Shown piece after piece: positions 34,653-43,003 of a stretch of 64,000 bases of DNA. The stretch is from the NCBI GenBank assembly GCA_963698565.1, contig CAVORH010000037.1:109254-173253 (forward strand), written 5' to 3'. The stretch is from Sva-07 sp963698565. Its GTDB lineage: Bacteria > Actinomycetota > Acidimicrobiia > Acidimicrobiales > Ilumatobacteraceae. Every line of letters starts with the position of its first letter. Within the stretch, counting starts at the first letter, position 1. The notes beneath the pieces are model-generated. The model made no database searches. It saw only the letters and a program-made list of their open reading frames with translations, and was not told the origin of the DNA. Made by a program: the position numbers and the translations under genes.

Positions 34653-35102
34653 ATGGGAACGAAGTGGCTCACTCCCGCTGAGATGGACGCCTGGCGCACG
34701 TACATCGAGACCTATGCCGACCTCGTCGCCGCGATCGAACGCGACCTCGACGCCCACGACCTGACGCTCGGCGACTACCAGGTGCTGGTGTACCTGTCGG
34801 AGATCGACTCGCACTCGATGCGCATGTGCGATCTCGCCGACCGTCTCCAACTGTCGCCGAGCGGGCTCACTCGGCGGCTCGACGGCCTCGTGAAAGCGGG
34901 CCTCGTCACCCGGGTGCCGTCCACCGAGGACCGCCGTGTCATGAGGGCCCAACTGACCGAGGCCGGTTTCGCCTCACTCCGCGCGGCGGCGCCCGACCAC
35001 GTCGACAGCGTCCGGCGGCACATCTTCGATCATCTCGACGACCAACAGGTCGCCGCGATGGCGTCGATCTTCACAGCGATCAGCGCCGGCCTCGAATCGT
35101 GA
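34653..35102 (+). CDS. MarR-family transcriptional regulator
   Basis: 149 residues. The winged helix is clear: MRMCDLADRLQLSPSGLTRRLDGLVKAGLVTR, with the wing STEDRRVMRAQLTEAG. MarR dimers usually repress their own operon and are released by small aromatic ligands. The palindrome just upstream is the likely operator. The stop overlaps the GTG start of the ArgJ-like gene by 4 bases, so the two are coupled and ArgJ expression is probably under this regulator. Confidence 0.93.
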   Translation: MGTKWLTPAEMDAWRTYIETYADLVAAIERDLDAHDLTLGDYQVLVYLSEIDSHSMRMCDLADRLQLSPSGLTRRLDGLVKAGLVTRVPSTEDRRVMRAQLTEAGFASLRAAAPDHVDSVRRHIFDHLDDQQVAAMASIFTAISAGLES

Positions 35103-36256
35103 CCACGCTGCCGGCCGGCTTCCGCAGTCACGTCGCCAACATCGGCGTCAAGGACGACACCGACGACTTCGTGGTGATCGCCGCCGATGCCGCGTCGCCG
35201 ACGGCCGCCGTCTTCACCAAGAGCCGTTTCGCCGGCCCGAGCGTCACGCTCAGCCGAGCGAACGTCGCCGACGGCGTCGCCCGCGCCGTCGTGGTGATCT
35301 CGAAGAACGCCAACGTCGCCACCGGACCCGACGGCCACGACGATGCGATCGAGGTCGCTCGCTCGGTTGCGGCACGGCTGGGCTGCGAGCCCACCGAGGT
35401 GATCGTCACCTCGACCGGTGTCATCGGACGTCGCTACCCGATCGAGCGGGTACGTGCAGGCATCGCCGCCCTGCCGGCACCGCTGACGTCGGACGACGCC
35501 GATGGACCCGCCCGCGGGATGATGACCACCGACACGCACCCCAAGGTGGCCGAGGCCACGATCGCGGGCAGCGCCGCTCGTGTGGTCGGGATGGCCAAGG
35601 GGGTCGGGATGATCGAGCCCGACATGGCGACGCACATCTCGCTGTTGTTCACCGATGCCGAGGTCTCGTCCACCGACCTCGACGCGTGCTTCCGTCGCGT
35701 CGTCGACCGGACCTTCAACTGCGTGAGCGTCGACTCCGACACCTCGACCAGCGACTCGTCGGTGATCATCGCCTCGGGATCGGCCGGCCCGGTCGAGCTC
35801 GACTCGTTCGAGACCGCGTTGTACGACGTGGCGCTCGACCTGACGAAGCAGATCGCCCGCGACGGCGAGGGTGCCCATTCGCTGATCGAGGTCCACGTCG
35901 ACCGCGCCCGCGACCGCGCGCAGGCCAAACGAGTCGCGAAGGCGATCGTGAACTCACCGCTGGTGAAGACCGCCGTGCACGGCGGCGACCCGAACTGGGG
36001 CCGAGTGGCGATGGCGATCGGCAAGTGCAGCGACGACACCGACATCGACCAGGACGCCGTGGTGATCCGCTTCGGCGACACCGAGGTCTATCCCCGACTC
36101 CTCGACGACCACGCCCTCGCCGCCCTGTCGAGCTACATGCGCGGCCCCGACGTCCGCATCCACGTCTCGCTCGCCACCGGCGATGCCGACGCGACCGTGT
36201 GGGGCTGCGACCTCAGCGACGACTACGTGAGATTCAACGCCGACTACACGACCTGA
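35099..36256 (+). CDS. argJ: ArgJ-like glutamate N-acetyltransferase / ornithine acetyltransferase
   Basis: 385 residues from GTG at 35099. Family features include VVVISKNANVATG, TGVIGRRYP, and the autocleavage region KGVGMIEPDMATH, where the Thr is the catalytic N-terminal nucleophile (the usual sequence is ATML; here ATHI). The C-terminal part has SPLVKTAVHGGDPNWGRV, which is strongly conserved. ArgJ transfers acetyl from acetylornithine to glutamate in the cyclic arginine pathway. No other arginine gene is nearby and the gene is coupled to a MarR regulator, so this may be a specialised paralogue. Confidence 0.88.
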   Translation: MTTLPAGFRSHVANIGVKDDTDDFVVIAADAASPTAAVFTKSRFAGPSVTLSRANVADGVARAVVVISKNANVATGPDGHDDAIEVARSVAARLGCEPTEVIVTSTGVIGRRYPIERVRAGIAALPAPLTSDDADGPARGMMTTDTHPKVAEATIAGSAARVVGMAKGVGMIEPDMATHISLLFTDAEVSSTDLDACFRRVVDRTFNCVSVDSDTSTSDSSVIIASGSAGPVELDSFETALYDVALDLTKQIARDGEGAHSLIEVHVDRARDRAQAKRVAKAIVNSPLVKTAVHGGDPNWGRVAMAIGKCSDDTDIDQDAVVIRFGDTEVYPRLLDDHALAALSSYMRGPDVRIHVSLATGDADATVWGCDLSDDYVRFNADYTT

Positions 36257-36346
36257 GGGCCCCACTCGTCCGAGCCGCACAACGCCGCCAGCCTCTGATC
36301 TCCGAAGGGGCGATGGGTGTGTCGAGTGCAAGGCGCGAGGCGACGA

Positions 36347-36364
36347 CGTTGCCTCAGGGCAACG
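36347..36364. terminator. Hairpin between convergent genes
   Basis: CGTTGCC-TCAG-GGCAACG, a perfect 7-bp stem with a 4-base loop, between the ends of argJ and the SDR gene. Probably a bidirectional terminator. The rest of the 144-base gap shows nothing. Confidence 0.55.
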
Positions 36365-36400
36365 AGGAGCCCTCGCAACGCAGCAATCGGCCGCCCAGCG

Positions 36401-37177
36401 TCACTTCGGGGGCATGCGGATGCCGCCGTCGACGCGGATCGACTCGGCGTTCATGTAGCTGTTGGTCACGCATTCGAGCACCATCGACGCGAGCTGCTCC
36501 GGATCACCGAGGCGCTTCGGGAACAGCACGCCCTTCTGGAGGTTCTCCTTGAACGCCTCGCTGGCCTCGCCCTCGCCGTAGATCGGCGTGTCGATCAGGC
36601 CCGGCGCGACGGTGTTGACACGAATGCCCACCGCCGAGAGGTCACGGGCGATCGGCAGGGTCATGCCGACGACGCCGCCCTTGGAGGCGGAGTAGCTCGC
36701 CTGGCCGATCTGGCCGTCGAACGCAGCGACCGAGGCGATGTTGACGATCGCTCCCCGCTCGCCGTACTCCAGTGGCTCGGTGGTGCTCATCGCCGTCGCA
36801 GCCACGCGAATGCAGTCGAACGTGCCGATCAGGTTGATCGCGACGACCTTCTTGAAGGCGTCGAGGTTCGCGGCCGATTCGAGGGTGCCGTCCTTGCCGA
36901 CCGTGCGCTGTGCCCAACCGATGCCGGCGGAGTTGACGAGCACGCGCAACGGGCCCATCGACTTGGCCATCTCGACGGCGTTGACGATGTCGTCGGTGTT
37001 CGTGACATCGACCTTGCAGAATGCACCACCGATCTCGTCGGCGAGTTCGTTGCCCTTGTCCTCCTGCAGGTCGGCGATGACGACCTTCGCTCCCTTGGCG
37101 GCCAGCATGCGGGCCGATGCCGCACCGATCCCCGATGCTCCACCCGTGACGATTGCGCTTGCTCCAGAAATGTCCAT
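36401..37177 (-). CDS. SDR-family dehydrogenase, HSD17B10-like
   Basis: 258 residues from ATG at 37177; the frame extends upstream but this start fits the family. The cofactor motif is TGGASGIG, then NSAGIG, Ser in NIASVAAF and the catalytic YSASKGG (Tyr/Lys). Best resemblance is to type II 3-hydroxyacyl-CoA dehydrogenases (HSD10): TPIYGEGEASEAFKENLQ and FPKRLGDPEQLASMV are typical. Likely NAD-dependent oxidation of 3-hydroxyacyl-CoA. Confidence 0.9.
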   Translation of the reverse strand: MDISGASAIVTGGASGIGAASARMLAAKGAKVVIADLQEDKGNELADEIGGAFCKVDVTNTDDIVNAVEMAKSMGPLRVLVNSAGIGWAQRTVGKDGTLESAANLDAFKKVVAINLIGTFDCIRVAATAMSTTEPLEYGERGAIVNIASVAAFDGQIGQASYSASKGGVVGMTLPIARDLSAVGIRVNTVAPGLIDTPIYGEGEASEAFKENLQKGVLFPKRLGDPEQLASMVLECVTNSYMNAESIRVDGGIRMPPK

Positions 37178-37240
37178 GATGCCGAAAGCTATTCGTTCGG
37201 CGGCGCCTCCGAGCAATCCGGCCACTCATGGGCCGTCGGG

Positions 37241-38890
37241 TCAGCCGTTGTTCAGGATCCGCACCCGATCGCCGTAGCCGAGGAACGAGTAGAGGAACGC
37301 TGCGTCGGCAGCGCGCATCCGGAAGCAACCGTGAGATGCGTTGCGGAACGCCTCGGTGCCGACCTGGGACTCGCTCATCGCGACGTACCTGTGGAACGCG
37401 ACCCGTCCGCCCTGATCACCGCGGGTGAAGGCGGTGAAGTGGCGCAGCAGGTAGCCCCCGCCGTACCAGGGGTCGCTCTTGAAGAACACCCGGTACTCAC
37501 CTGCGGGCGCATCGTTGATCGGCCCGGCCGTGAACGGCATCCAGCCGGTCACTGCGAGCCCGTTCTCACACAGCCACACCCGCTGGGTGATCCGGTTGGC
37601 GACCGCCACACGGCCTGACGGATACATCGAGCAGTCGGGTCGGGGCGGCGGCTCCACGTTCGACAGGACATGCGGCGACGCCGACGGCGGCACCGGGAGT
37701 CCGGTGAACCATCCGGTGATGTCGACCACGACCTGCGCCGCGGTGGACGAGTACACGTAGAGACCCGCCTCGCCGGAGGGGATGATGGCCAGGTTCGCCA
37801 CCGTCTGGCCCGGCCGATCGACGTTCAGCGTCGAAGCATCGGGCTTCGCCGTGACGCTCGGGAAGGCCGTGACGAAACCCCACCCGAACGGCTGGGTGAT
37901 CGTCACGTTCGCGACCACTGCCGCCGCTGGGCCCGTCACGGTCGTCGTGTCGAGCGCCTGGGAGCCGTCCCACCAGAACTGGTCACGACCGTCGTTGCGG
38001 GTGTCCATCACGCGCGTCGGCTCGGCGAGCATCAACAGCCCGTCGGTCGATTCGGCGGCGGTCGGACCCGTGAAGTAGCCGGTGATGTCGACGATCAGGT
38101 GCCCGCCGGTCGAGGAGTACACGTCGAACCCGGCCCCGTTGACGGGAACGATCGCTCCCGCAGCTCGAGTCTGTCCAGGTCCATCGGTGTTCAGCATCGA
38201 CGCCGACGGGCGGGCCGTGTCCGCGGCGTGCGCCGTGAAGTACCCGTAGCCCGGTGAGTCCGTGGTCGTCAGATTGACGAACACCGCCGTCGCATCGCTC
38301 GGAACGTTCGCCGGCAGCGGCACACGCTGCACCGTGTCCGGCGCGAGTCCGGCAGCGCCGCGGGTGTCGACCAGCCGTTGCGGGGGCACCGGCACGAAGC
38401 GTCCGTCGCTCGTCGAAGCCACCGGGTGGAACGAGCCGACGACATCGATGATCACGTGTGTCGCCGTCGACGTGAACACGTCGATCGCGCCATCGACTCC
38501 GAGGGGGACGATGGCACCGTTCGCCCGGGTCTCGAAGGGGGCCGACCAGTTGACGGTCGACGTCGCAGGCAGTGGCGAACCGGCGGCCCCGATCGTTGCG
38601 TAACCCCACGCCGCTGGAGCGGCAGCGGTGACCGTCACGGCAACGGCGACGGCGTCTTCCAGCACGCCGCAACGTTGCACGACCGGCACCGTCACCACGG
38701 TGCCGCCGCCGAGCACGGGCACGTCGCTCGACCTCGTGTCCATCACCCGACACGGGGCGAGCGCCACCAGTTTCGCCGGCCCCGCGATGGGCACTGGCGA
38801 TGCTTCGACCGCCCCTGGTGCGAGGGCGAGTGCCGCCCCGAACACCACCGCGACGACGGCTCCGGCGCGCATCCGGCGCGAGCCCATCAT
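37241..38890 (-). CDS. Secreted L,D-transpeptidase with three N-terminal surface repeats
   Basis: 549 residues from ATG at 38890 (GGAGGTGGTC just upstream). A signal peptide ends near PGAVEAS. Three repeats of ~120 residues follow, each starting with a DTR motif (RVMDTRSSD, RLVDTRGAAG, RVMDTRNDG) and ending with a VVVDI-GWF/YF-type strand. The C-terminal ~125 residues are a YkuD domain with the catalytic HRY...ASHGCFRM motif. It would cross-link peptidoglycan in the envelope, with the repeats as a wall- or glycan-binding module. The next gene upstream carries the same repeats. Confidence 0.88.
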   Translation of the reverse strand: MMGSRRMRAGAVVAVVFGAALALAPGAVEASPVPIAGPAKLVALAPCRVMDTRSSDVPVLGGGTVVTVPVVQRCGVLEDAVAVAVTVTAAAPAAWGYATIGAAGSPLPATSTVNWSAPFETRANGAIVPLGVDGAIDVFTSTATHVIIDVVGSFHPVASTSDGRFVPVPPQRLVDTRGAAGLAPDTVQRVPLPANVPSDATAVFVNLTTTDSPGYGYFTAHAADTARPSASMLNTDGPGQTRAAGAIVPVNGAGFDVYSSTGGHLIVDITGYFTGPTAAESTDGLLMLAEPTRVMDTRNDGRDQFWWDGSQALDTTTVTGPAAAVVANVTITQPFGWGFVTAFPSVTAKPDASTLNVDRPGQTVANLAIIPSGEAGLYVYSSTAAQVVVDITGWFTGLPVPPSASPHVLSNVEPPPRPDCSMYPSGRVAVANRITQRVWLCENGLAVTGWMPFTAGPINDAPAGEYRVFFKSDPWYGGGYLLRHFTAFTRGDQGGRVAFHRYVAMSESQVGTEAFRNASHGCFRMRAADAAFLYSFLGYGDRVRILNNG

Positions 38891-39041
38891 GACCACCTCC
38901 GCACTCGGCGAGGCTCGGGATCATGACGGCCCCGCCGTCAAACAACCGTCCTGTGATCCGCCTCCATCACACCTCGGCTGGCGTGACCGAGGACAGAGGA
39001 AAAGTGCCCGCTCACCTGCGACAGCGAGCCGCCGCGGTGCG

Positions 39042-42000
39042 TCAGACCGGTGCGGGCCCGATGTTGTTGCGGGTGTCGACGAGGCGCTCGGGGACGTTCC
39101 CGGTGAACGCCGGGTCGACGCCGCCCGTGAACCAGCCGGCGATGTCGACGAGCAGGTCGGAGTCGGCAGAGGTGTAGACGCACACCGAGCCATTGGACCC
39201 GATCGGCGCAATGACGCCGTTGGCGACGGTGGAGCCCCGGGTGAAGTTGACGTTCGATGCCTCCGGGCGTGGCGTCCCGCACGGCCACACCGTTGCGAAG
39301 CCGTCACCCTTCGCGTCGGTCATCGTGACGTTGAGCGCCACCGCAGTGGCGTCGGCAGGCACCTGACGGGCGACCCCGTCGACGACCGCAGTCACGCCGC
39401 GGACGGGTACCGCCTTCGGGGTGCCCGGCCTGACGACGCCACGCGGCCCGCCGATCGCATTGCGGGTGTCGACGAGCCGGAGCGGGACGCTGCCCACGTA
39501 CGGTGGAGTGCCGTTTCCGGCGGTGAACCACCCGAGCACGTCGACGAGCACGTCGGACTCCTGGTTCGAGTAGAGGCAGATCGCACCGGCTTCGCCGAGC
39601 GAGGCGACGACACCGTTGGCGACCACCGAGCCCCTCGGGAAGTTGACGTTCGAGGCCTCCGGTCGGGGGGCACCACACGGCCACACCGTGAAGTAGCCCG
39701 CGCTCGACGGTCCGACGGCGGTGACGTTCAGCGCCACCGCAGTGGCGTCACCCGGAATCAGTTCCTGGGTGCCGTCGGTGCGCTGCATCGCCGTGTCGGC
39801 GATCGGAAGGGTGATCGTGCCGCCGGCCGGAATTCGGACCCTGGGTCCACCGATGCCGTTGCGAGTGTCGAGCAACCGTTGCGGCGTCGCGCCGACGAAC
39901 GTGGGGACGCCGCCGGAGTCGCCGGAGAACCAGCCCGCGATGTCGACGAGGAAGTCGGTCGGCTGGTTGGAGTAGAAGCAGACCTTGCCACTCGCGCCAA
40001 CCGGGGCGATCACACCGTTCGCCACCACGGAGCCGGTGACGAAGTTCAGGTTCGACGCCTCGGGCCGCGCAACATCGCAGGGCCACACCGTGACATAGCC
40101 GGAGGCGGCGGGACCCACCGCTGTGATGTTCAGGGCGACCGCCGACGCACCGGCAGGGATCGACCGGGCCACGCCATCGGCACCGACGACCTGCTCACCG
40201 ACCACCCGGAGTTCGATCCGCTGATTCGCCGACAACCGGCGGGAGGAGGTGGCGCCTCCCGTACCGCTGCCTGCATTCGATCCGCCGGCATTCGATCCGC
40301 CGGCATTCGATCCGCCGGCATTCGATCCGGCGGCAACCGATCCACCGGCGACCTGCCGGAGCCAGAGTGCGAACTCGGCCTGACCGGTCGAGGTGAGGTG
40401 CACGCCGTCGGAGGAGATCCAGCGCGAGCGCTCGGCACCTGCCGCCGAGCTGTACGCATGCCAGTCAGCGATCGCGAGGTTGGGCCACCGACCGAGCGCC
40501 TGCTGGAGGGCGGTGTTGGCCGCCGAGTACGTCCCCCTGACGTCGGCCATGTTGATCCAGACGACCCGCTTGGTCCCGCGTTGGTTCAACGCGTTCATCA
40601 TCGCGTCGATGTCGGCCGCCATGTTGGACGACGGGTTGTAGCCGAGTTCGACGATCGCCAGATCGAGGTTCGTCGGCACTCCGTTGGCCACCTGTACGCC
40701 GCTCGGCGAGGGTGGCGTCTTGGTGATGAACCTGCTCACGAGCGAGTTGTAGGTGAGCGATGCGAACGTGCCGTCGGTCAGTGTGGAGAACTCGTTCTTC
40801 GCCGACTCGCCGACCGAGTCGCCGATGACGGCGATGTTGGTGCCGAGTTCGCCACGGGTGACGACGCGCACCGTGAACCCGGGCGACAACAGGCCCTGTT
40901 GTCCCCGGAAGTCCCACGCGTTGATCCGAGCGGTCTGGCCGTTCGAGCCGGTCAACACGATGTCGTTGAACCAGATGCCGTCGAACTGCCGGTAGTTCGA
41001 CGACTGGGCATCGACCATCGTCGCCGAGGTGATCGAGCCGAGGCCGTAGCGAGCGGCGAGTGCATCGGCGTCGAGCACACGCGTCCAGCGGTGGTTGGGG
41101 TTGCTCGACGTGCTGTCGCCCGCAGCGTCGTCGCGGGGCGGGAAGACGCCTCCGGCGGTGCGCGGCCCGTTCGACGCGGAGAACTCGGTCGACACGATGT
41201 TGTTCGACCCGGCCCAGAAGCGCACCACGCCCACGGTCGCGGCGATCGCCTGATCGGTGCGGAAGTCCTCGACCAACCGGGGCGTGCCGGTGGCGATCGC
41301 TCGGGTGGCCGAGCCGCCGTAGACCTGACACGACTGGCTGTCGCACGTGGTGGCGTAGGGCGAGTACCGGTTCTGCTGCAGCCCGTACGAGCGAGCGGCA
41401 ACCGCCTGAGCCTGCACGGCCTGGGCGCCACGGCCGGAACCAGCCTGGGCCCAGCTCGCCGAGATCTCCTTGGGCACGACGCCGCGCAGGTAGTCCTCGA
41501 CGGCGACGTCGTTGACGACCCTGGTCGCACCCCCGACGTTCCACACCTCGAGCGCCCCCCGGTAGTGGGTGACCGAACCGTTGGGCTCACACAGACCGAG
41601 CGCGGTCGTGGCATTCTCCCCGGACGCCGTGGTGAAGCGCGGCGGCGTGGCCGACGTGCCGATCCTGGTGAACGTGGCTCCCGAGCTGCTCCCGGCGATC
41701 ATCGAGCGTGCGGCCTTGGCGTCGTCGAGGTCCCACCGGCCGTCCTGAACCGGGAGCTTGCGATCGACCTGGAACCGGGTCACCGCGGCCTGCGTCAGGT
41801 TGCCGTAGTCACCGTCGACGCCGCCGGGGTCGAACCCGAACACCGTGAGGAACTGCTGGACCTGACGGACGGCGTCGCCCTGGGCTCCCTTGGCCAGCGG
41901 ACCGTCGGGGACGACGAGCGCCGTCGCTCCCGGGCAGGCGATGCCAGAGGACCCCCAGATGTCGTAACCGCCCGCGCTGTTGCGGATCGCCTGCATCGAC

Positions 42001-42353
42001 GCCCGTGTCTGCGAACCCCACGTGACCCCGGCGCCGTGGGAGATGACTCCGACGGTGTTGACGCCGTCGAGATCGAGCAGTCGCACCCGGATCCGTCGAT
42101 CGGTCGGCACCGTGCCGGACACGGTGCCGCCGTAGTAGTGGTCGAGGATCCACTGCGACGACTTGTTCTGGTCGACCGCCCAGCCGTACGCACCCCACTG
42201 GCTCATCCCGCGACCGTGGCCGTTGCCGACGCCGTCGACGACCACGGCGATGATGTCGTTCGGTGCCGCCTCGGCGGTCGATGACGGGCCTCCGGGGACC
42301 GGCAGCATGGTGAGGCCGAGCACGGCCGCGACAACGATCAGGGCTCGACGCAT
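39042..42353 (-). CDS. Large secreted SpoIID / SGNH-hydrolase protein with DTR repeats
   Basis: About 1103 residues from ATG at 42353. Order: signal peptide (to STAEAAP); SpoIID-type domain in two parts (MSQWGAYGWAVDQ, then VEDYLRGVVPKEISASWAQ and QAQAVAARSYGLQ); inserted between them a peptidoglycan-binding module (RQVQQFLTVFGFDPGGVDGDYG); an SGNH esterase-like domain (NIAVIGDSVGESAKNE, and Asp-His in DGVHLTSTGQ); an AGGSN linker; and three DTR-type surface repeats, the last ending at the C-terminus. SpoIID proteins are glycan lytic or amidase-enhancing factors; the SGNH domain may de-acylate wall glycans. Such a combination suggests a peptidoglycan-remodelling multi-tool. Confidence 0.85.
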   Translation of the reverse strand: MRRALIVVAAVLGLTMLPVPGGPSSTAEAAPNDIIAVVVDGVGNGHGRGMSQWGAYGWAVDQNKSSQWILDHYYGGTVSGTVPTDRRIRVRLLDLDGVNTVGVISHGAGVTWGSQTRASMQAIRNSAGGYDIWGSSGIACPGATALVVPDGPLAKGAQGDAVRQVQQFLTVFGFDPGGVDGDYGNLTQAAVTRFQVDRKLPVQDGRWDLDDAKAARSMIAGSSSGATFTRIGTSATPPRFTTASGENATTALGLCEPNGSVTHYRGALEVWNVGGATRVVNDVAVEDYLRGVVPKEISASWAQAGSGRGAQAVQAQAVAARSYGLQQNRYSPYATTCDSQSCQVYGGSATRAIATGTPRLVEDFRTDQAIAATVGVVRFWAGSNNIVSTEFSASNGPRTAGGVFPPRDDAAGDSTSSNPNHRWTRVLDADALAARYGLGSITSATMVDAQSSNYRQFDGIWFNDIVLTGSNGQTARINAWDFRGQQGLLSPGFTVRVVTRGELGTNIAVIGDSVGESAKNEFSTLTDGTFASLTYNSLVSRFITKTPPSPSGVQVANGVPTNLDLAIVELGYNPSSNMAADIDAMMNALNQRGTKRVVWINMADVRGTYSAANTALQQALGRWPNLAIADWHAYSSAAGAERSRWISSDGVHLTSTGQAEFALWLRQVAGGSVAAGSNAGGSNAGGSNAGGSNAGSGTGGATSSRRLSANQRIELRVVGEQVVGADGVARSIPAGASAVALNITAVGPAASGYVTVWPCDVARPEASNLNFVTGSVVANGVIAPVGASGKVCFYSNQPTDFLVDIAGWFSGDSGGVPTFVGATPQRLLDTRNGIGGPRVRIPAGGTITLPIADTAMQRTDGTQELIPGDATAVALNVTAVGPSSAGYFTVWPCGAPRPEASNVNFPRGSVVANGVVASLGEAGAICLYSNQESDVLVDVLGWFTAGNGTPPYVGSVPLRLVDTRNAIGGPRGVVRPGTPKAVPVRGVTAVVDGVARQVPADATAVALNVTMTDAKGDGFATVWPCGTPRPEASNVNFTRGSTVANGVIAPIGSNGSVCVYTSADSDLLVDIAGWFTGGVDPAFTGNVPERLVDTRNNIGPAPV
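40273..40332. repeat. 15-bp in-frame repeat, 4 units (AGGSN linker)
   Basis: Four tandem 15-base units encode the Ala-Gly-Gly-Ser-Asn linker between the SGNH domain and the surface repeats. Confidence 0.85.
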
Positions 42354-42463
42354 GTAACGCAACTGTAACGTCGCTTTCGGAGGTTGACCGGTCACCACGG
42401 GTGTTTCCACGGGTGATTCATCGTCAGGTGGGCGCAGCGCCTTGACCCGTTCTTGCCGAAATA

Positions 42464-42486
42464 CACGATGTGTCCGACACATCGTG
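42464..42486 (-). terminator. Terminator-like hairpin after RNase HI
   Basis: CACGATGTGT-CCG-ACACATCGTG, a perfect 10-bp stem with a 3-base loop, 6 bases beyond the rnhA stop on the minus strand. It lacks a U tract. Confidence 0.6.
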
Positions 42487-42492
42487 CACGGA

Positions 42493-42945
42493 TCACGGTC
42501 GCGGGACGGCGGCGACGGCGAGTTGATCGACCAGGTCGTTCATCCGGTCGCCACTGTGGCCCTTGACCCAGCGGAACGACACGTCGCCCGACTGGACGAG
42601 CTCGATCAGCGGCTCCCACAGGTCGACGTTGGCAACCGGCTCCTTCTTGGAGTTCCGCCAGCCGTTGCGCTGCCACTTGACCCACCACTTGTCGCGGAAG
42701 CAGTTCACGACGTACGTCGAGTCCGACACGATCTCGATCGGCATCGGCGCCCCGTGATCGTCAGCGAGGTGGGCGTGGGTCCGCAGGGCGTCGAGCACCG
42801 CATGGATCTCCATGCGCTGGTTGGTCGTGCGATCCTCCCCACCGGCACCGTGGGGTTCTCCGTCCGGAGCCACGGCCCATGCCCACCCGCCCGGCCCGGG
42901 ATTCCCGCTGCAGGCACCGTCGGTGTAGATCACGAGTTGTTGCAC
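42493..42945 (-). CDS. rnhA: Ribonuclease HI
   Basis: 150 residues. Active-site residues are in place: Asp in IYTDGACSGNPG, Glu in RMEIHAV, Asp in VSDSTYVVNC, and the His/Asp pair in WVKGHSGDRMND. It degrades RNA in RNA-DNA hybrids. Length and motifs are those of the bacterial type I enzyme. Confidence 0.97.
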   Translation of the reverse strand: MQQLVIYTDGACSGNPGPGGWAWAVAPDGEPHGAGGEDRTTNQRMEIHAVLDALRTHAHLADDHGAPMPIEIVSDSTYVVNCFRDKWWVKWQRNGWRNSKKEPVANVDLWEPLIELVQSGDVSFRWVKGHSGDRMNDLVDQLAVAAVPRP

Positions 42946-43003
42946 GGCCAGGAACCTACCGACCCCGGTGCGTACCGACCGGTAACACTGCGAGACTGCT
43001 CCA

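Noticed and set aside
36317..37618. Plus-strand open frame opposite the SDR gene
   Set aside because: Shadow frame; the SDR on the minus strand has the cofactor and catalytic motifs.
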